Shown: piece by piece, positions 5,132-5,868 of the stretch
Layout: each line of letters begins with the position of its first letter
Numbering within the stretch: the stretch's first letter is position 1
Assembly: GCA_937872005.1 (NCBI GenBank)
Contig: CALMPQ010000375.1
Span: 1-5,868 of the forward strand
Direction of reading: 5' to 3'
DNA length: 5,868 nucleotides
Source of the DNA: an uncultured Propioniciclava sp.
Lineage (GTDB): Bacteria; Actinomycetota; Actinomycetes; Propionibacteriales; Propionibacteriaceae
Position numbers and translations under genes: made by a program
Notes under the pieces: generated by a model
What the model was told of the DNA's origin: nothing
Seen by the model: only the letters and a program-made list of their open reading frames with translations
Databases searched by the model: none

Positions 5132-5868
5132 GTGACCGCACTGATGGGGATTGCCACCCGGCTCAAGCTCGCCCGCCTGATCCACATCGTCGCCGATGAG
5201 GGTGACGCCGTGGGTCCCGTCGCCCGCGCCTCGTACGCCGGTGGTGCCGATGCGGTGATGCTCGACGAGGGACTGGCTGAGGTCGTCTTCGACGACTCCG
5301 CGCAGGCCGGGCTCGACGCGATCACCGAGGCGGCCCGGGCCACGCAGGGCCTGACGGCCTACTTCGGACGCCCCGTGCGTGCGGCCGCGCTGTCACCCGA
5401 CCTGTTCGTGCTGAGCGACGACGAGGCGAACCCGGCTCGCACCCGCCTGCTCGTGGGCGAGTGGACGCTGATCGGGCGCCGCTGCAACACCACCGAGGAG
5501 ACCGAGGCCGCCCTGGCGCACCCCGACGTCGACTTCCTGCTCGTGGGCCCCGGCCTGCCGCTGATCCGGCACGCGGCGTCGAAGGCGCCGGCGCACGACC
5601 CGAAGTCCAAGCCATGGTTCGCGGTGGGCGGCATCACGATCGAGTCGCTCCCGGCCGTGATCCGTGGCGGCGCGATGCGCGCGGCGGTGGGTGGGGCGAT
5701 CACGCGGGCGTCCAACCCCGAGGCGGCGGCGATGGCGTTGAAGGACATCCTCCGCGAGGCCTGGAACGACGACGAGCGCATGGAGGCCGTCACGGCGTCC
5801 GCGTTCGGGCCGTCGCCGAACCTCAGCTTCGGCAAGCCCGTGACGCCCCCGCCGACCGACCTGCGCCT
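5132..5868 (+). CDS. ThiE-fold (thiamine phosphate synthase-like) protein, active site degenerate, 3' end missing
   Basis: An uninterrupted frame of 245 codons runs off the right edge. The fold signature is that of the ThiE/TenI TIM barrel: LIHIVADEGDAVGPVARASYAGGADAVML near the N terminus (17-44), DLFVLSDDE (90-98), IGRRCNTTEETEAALAHPDVDFLLVGPGLP (114-143), then FAVGGITIESLPAVIRGGAMRAAVGGAIT (163-191), which matches the GGI and phosphate-binding end of ThiE. The expected catalytic residues appear replaced: QLREK becomes MLDEG (43-47), Asn-Asp becomes Phe-Gly (78-79), and the Lys after the GPxFP segment is absent. Synthesis of thiamine phosphate is therefore doubtful; a ThiE/TenI-fold protein of other function is the safer call. 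Residues beyond about 210 form an extra C-terminal stretch. GTG 5132 is preferred over ATG 5144 because AGG at 5121-5123 is 8 bases upstream, while nothing suitable precedes the ATG. It is divergent from the kinase. Confidence 0.75.
   Translation, partial: MTALMGIATRLKLARLIHIVADEGDAVGPVARASYAGGADAVMLDEGLAEVVFDDSAQAGLDAITEAARATQGLTAYFGRPVRAAALSPDLFVLSDDEANPARTRLLVGEWTLIGRRCNTTEETEAALAHPDVDFLLVGPGLPLIRHAASKAPAHDPKSKPWFAVGGITIESLPAVIRGGAMRAAVGGAITRASNPEAAAMALKDILREAWNDDERMEAVTASAFGPSPNLSFGKPVTPPPTDLR

Noticed and set aside
4171..5199. Plus-strand open frame of about 340 codons opposite the kinase domain
   Set aside because: It is a mirror frame of the kinase domain with repetitive Gly/Val/Asp/His composition, and it overlaps the start of the ThiE-like gene.
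5359..5835. Minus-strand open frame opposite the ThiE-like gene
   Set aside because: The sense strand encodes a continuous ThiE-fold protein; the antisense translation shows no domain.

Overview
The window is high-GC, with strong G/C preference at third codon positions, GTG/TTG start candidates and probable leaderless promoters. Together with a PASTA-repeat Ser/Thr kinase, this points to an actinobacterium. A Propionibacteriaceae-like relative is my impression from the protein sequences only, not something tested. The gene content looks chromosomal and mostly housekeeping. I see no mobile element, CRISPR array, tRNA or rRNA.

Layout: (1) 1-732, plus strand: the C-terminal two thirds of a low-specificity threonine aldolase, cut by the left edge. 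(2) 723-1055, minus strand: a small thioredoxin-fold protein that converges on and overlaps the aldolase end. Both stop codons lie inside one 16-bp perfect palindrome. (3) 1079-1729, plus strand: a UlaG-like metallo-beta-lactamase-fold hydrolase, divergent from the thioredoxin gene. The two start codons are 23 bp apart, with overlapping -10-like elements facing both ways. (4) 1750-2922, plus strand: an ArgE-type M20 acetylornithine deacetylase, 20 bp after the hydrolase and probably co-transcribed with it. (5) 2923-2961: a 39-bp convergent gap that is almost entirely a 22-bp-period tandem repeat. (6) 2962-5019, minus strand: a complete membrane Ser/Thr kinase with four extracellular PASTA repeats. 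(7) 5020-5131: a divergent intergenic region with no TA dinucleotide. (8) 5132 to the right edge, plus strand: a ThiE-fold (thiamine phosphate synthase-like) protein in which nearly every catalytic position appears substituted.

How the genes relate: the hydrolase and deacetylase look like a two-gene operon. The thioredoxin gene shares its control region with them. The kinase (probable sensing of cell-wall fragments or status) and the ThiE-like gene are divergent neighbours and may share regulation. I found no convincing new multi-gene system. The items most worth a second look are the catalytically degenerate ThiE-like protein beside the kinase, the overlapping divergent leaderless promoters, and the palindrome that encodes the same last three residues (Ala-Gln-Ala) and the stop of two convergent genes.
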